Made by a program: the position numbers and the translations under genes
Assembly: GCA_002354735.1 (NCBI GenBank)
Contig: DEMD01000010.1
Coordinates: 248,001 to 312,000 of the forward strand
DNA from: Gammaproteobacteria bacterium UBA2679
GTDB taxonomy: Bacteria; Pseudomonadota; Gammaproteobacteria; Pseudomonadales; Oleiphilaceae
Direction: 5' to 3'
Length of the DNA: 64,000 nt
Notes under the pieces: model-generated
Databases searched by the model: none
The model's input: only the letters and a program-made list of their open reading frames with translations
What the model was told of the DNA's origin: nothing
In this document: positions 63,721 to 64,000 of the stretch, piece after piece
Position numbering within the stretch: the first letter of the stretch is position 1
How the letters are laid out: each line of letters begins with the position of its first letter

Positions 63721-63835
63721 GTCACCTCCGCGAACTGTTGGCGTCTATAGTCAAAAGCGCGTCACGTATGGTCAATAATAGCAACTGATTCGGGTGAAGA
63801 ATACGCTTGATGATACGCCTGGATGAGGCCAGAAC

Positions 63836-64000
63836 ATGTACGAACTGATGACAACAACGATTCGTGAGAGCGGACTCGAGGGGCTCTGGACCTGGCTAAG
63901 CACCTGGTTAGCGCTTGATGCCCGTCAGCTCATATTCATGGTCGCCACACCAGTCTTCATTGGTGTGACACTCTGGGAGTATCGACGCATCAGGCATGAC
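63836..64000 (+). CDS. N-terminus of a membrane protein, possibly sterol desaturase/fatty acid hydroxylase family
   Basis: 55 codons before the window ends; the stop lies outside. ATG 63836 has GATGAGG about eight bases upstream. The product has WTWLSTWLALDARQLIFMV followed by a membrane helix (FMVATPVFIGVTLWEYRR) and a basic turn. That opening, with an ARQL...TPVF...EYRR pattern, recalls bacterial sterol desaturase/fatty acid hydroxylase proteins, in keeping with the lipid gene and AraC regulator beside it. The histidine motifs that would prove this are beyond the edge. Confidence 0.55.
   Translation, partial: MYELMTTTIRESGLEGLWTWLSTWLALDARQLIFMVATPVFIGVTLWEYRRIRHD

Noticed and set aside
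1..64000. CRISPR arrays, insertion sequences, tRNA genes, prophage or integrative elements
   Set aside because: Scanned by eye for regular repeats, transposase or integrase products, terminal inverted repeats and cloverleaf-like sequence; none found. All repeats seen are single short pairs.

Overview
This is 64 kb of chromosome from a gammaproteobacterium with moderately high GC. Gene orders match Pseudomonas-type genomes (pilGHIJK-chpABC; gshB-tonB-ruvX-pyrRB-pyrC'; vfr-osmC-speD) and general gammaproteobacterial ones (yrfG-hslR-hslO-pckA; rsmD/ftsY-ftsE-ftsX-rpoH). A free-living, possibly marine or lipid-using member of the Pseudomonadales or a neighbouring order is my inference. It rests on the TatT/TRAP pair, the FATP-type acyl-CoA synthetase and three AraC regulators with an effector domain of the arabinose-binding type. 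I see no tRNA, rRNA, CRISPR array, insertion sequence or prophage; the window is mostly core genome.

Layout. 1-1838: end of rlmJ, then folM and folE (pterin/folate). 1899-2078: an unannotated-looking 59-codon gene on the minus strand with a strong ribosome site and its own terminator. 2223-3287: AraC regulator. 3289-19377 (minus): a 16 kb block, pilG-pilH-pilI-pilJ-pilK-chpA-chpB-chpC, running without a gap into znuC-znuB. 19823-25133: gshB, a TonB3-like protein, ruvX, pyrR, pyrB and a catalytically dead dihydroorotase. 25217-28943: a ComEA-like protein, then a TatT lipoprotein and a TRAP permease. 29071-32873 (minus): pckA, hslO, hslR, yrfG. 32908-35859: cysQ, a small secreted membrane protein, mutM, rsmD. 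35992-42012: ftsY, ftsE, ftsX, rpoH, a 3-hydroxyisobutyrate dehydrogenase relative and a DjlA-type co-chaperone. 42058-44215: a two-component system. 44221-47329 (minus): a small coiled-coil protein and a PAS-GGDEF-EAL enzyme. 47594-54987: greB, an acidic secreted protein, an acyl-CoA-binding protein, a DUF4442 protein, a UvrD/Rep helicase, an ankyrin lipoprotein, speD, an OsmC protein and vfr. 55269-59741: a TonB-dependent receptor, a YfiR-family protein and a hybrid histidine kinase in one operon. 59738-64000: two AraC regulators flanking an acyl-CoA synthetase, then the start of a membrane protein.

How the genes fit together. The strongest theme is surface sensing and type IV pilus control. 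The Pil-Chp array is complete through ChpC. In P. aeruginosa its output raises cAMP, which Vfr reads, and a Vfr orthologue is here too. The tonB gene is in the position of tonB3, which is linked to twitching in P. aeruginosa. The PAS-GGDEF-EAL protein and the receptor-YfiR-kinase operon add c-di-GMP-type and outer-membrane signalling. The other blocks are housekeeping: pyrimidine synthesis, envelope and cell division, heat and redox stress, nucleic acid repair, polyamines and lipid activation.

Most starts were re-chosen from ribosome sites and family N-termini. Many are TTG or GTG, so 5' ends are less certain than gene identities.
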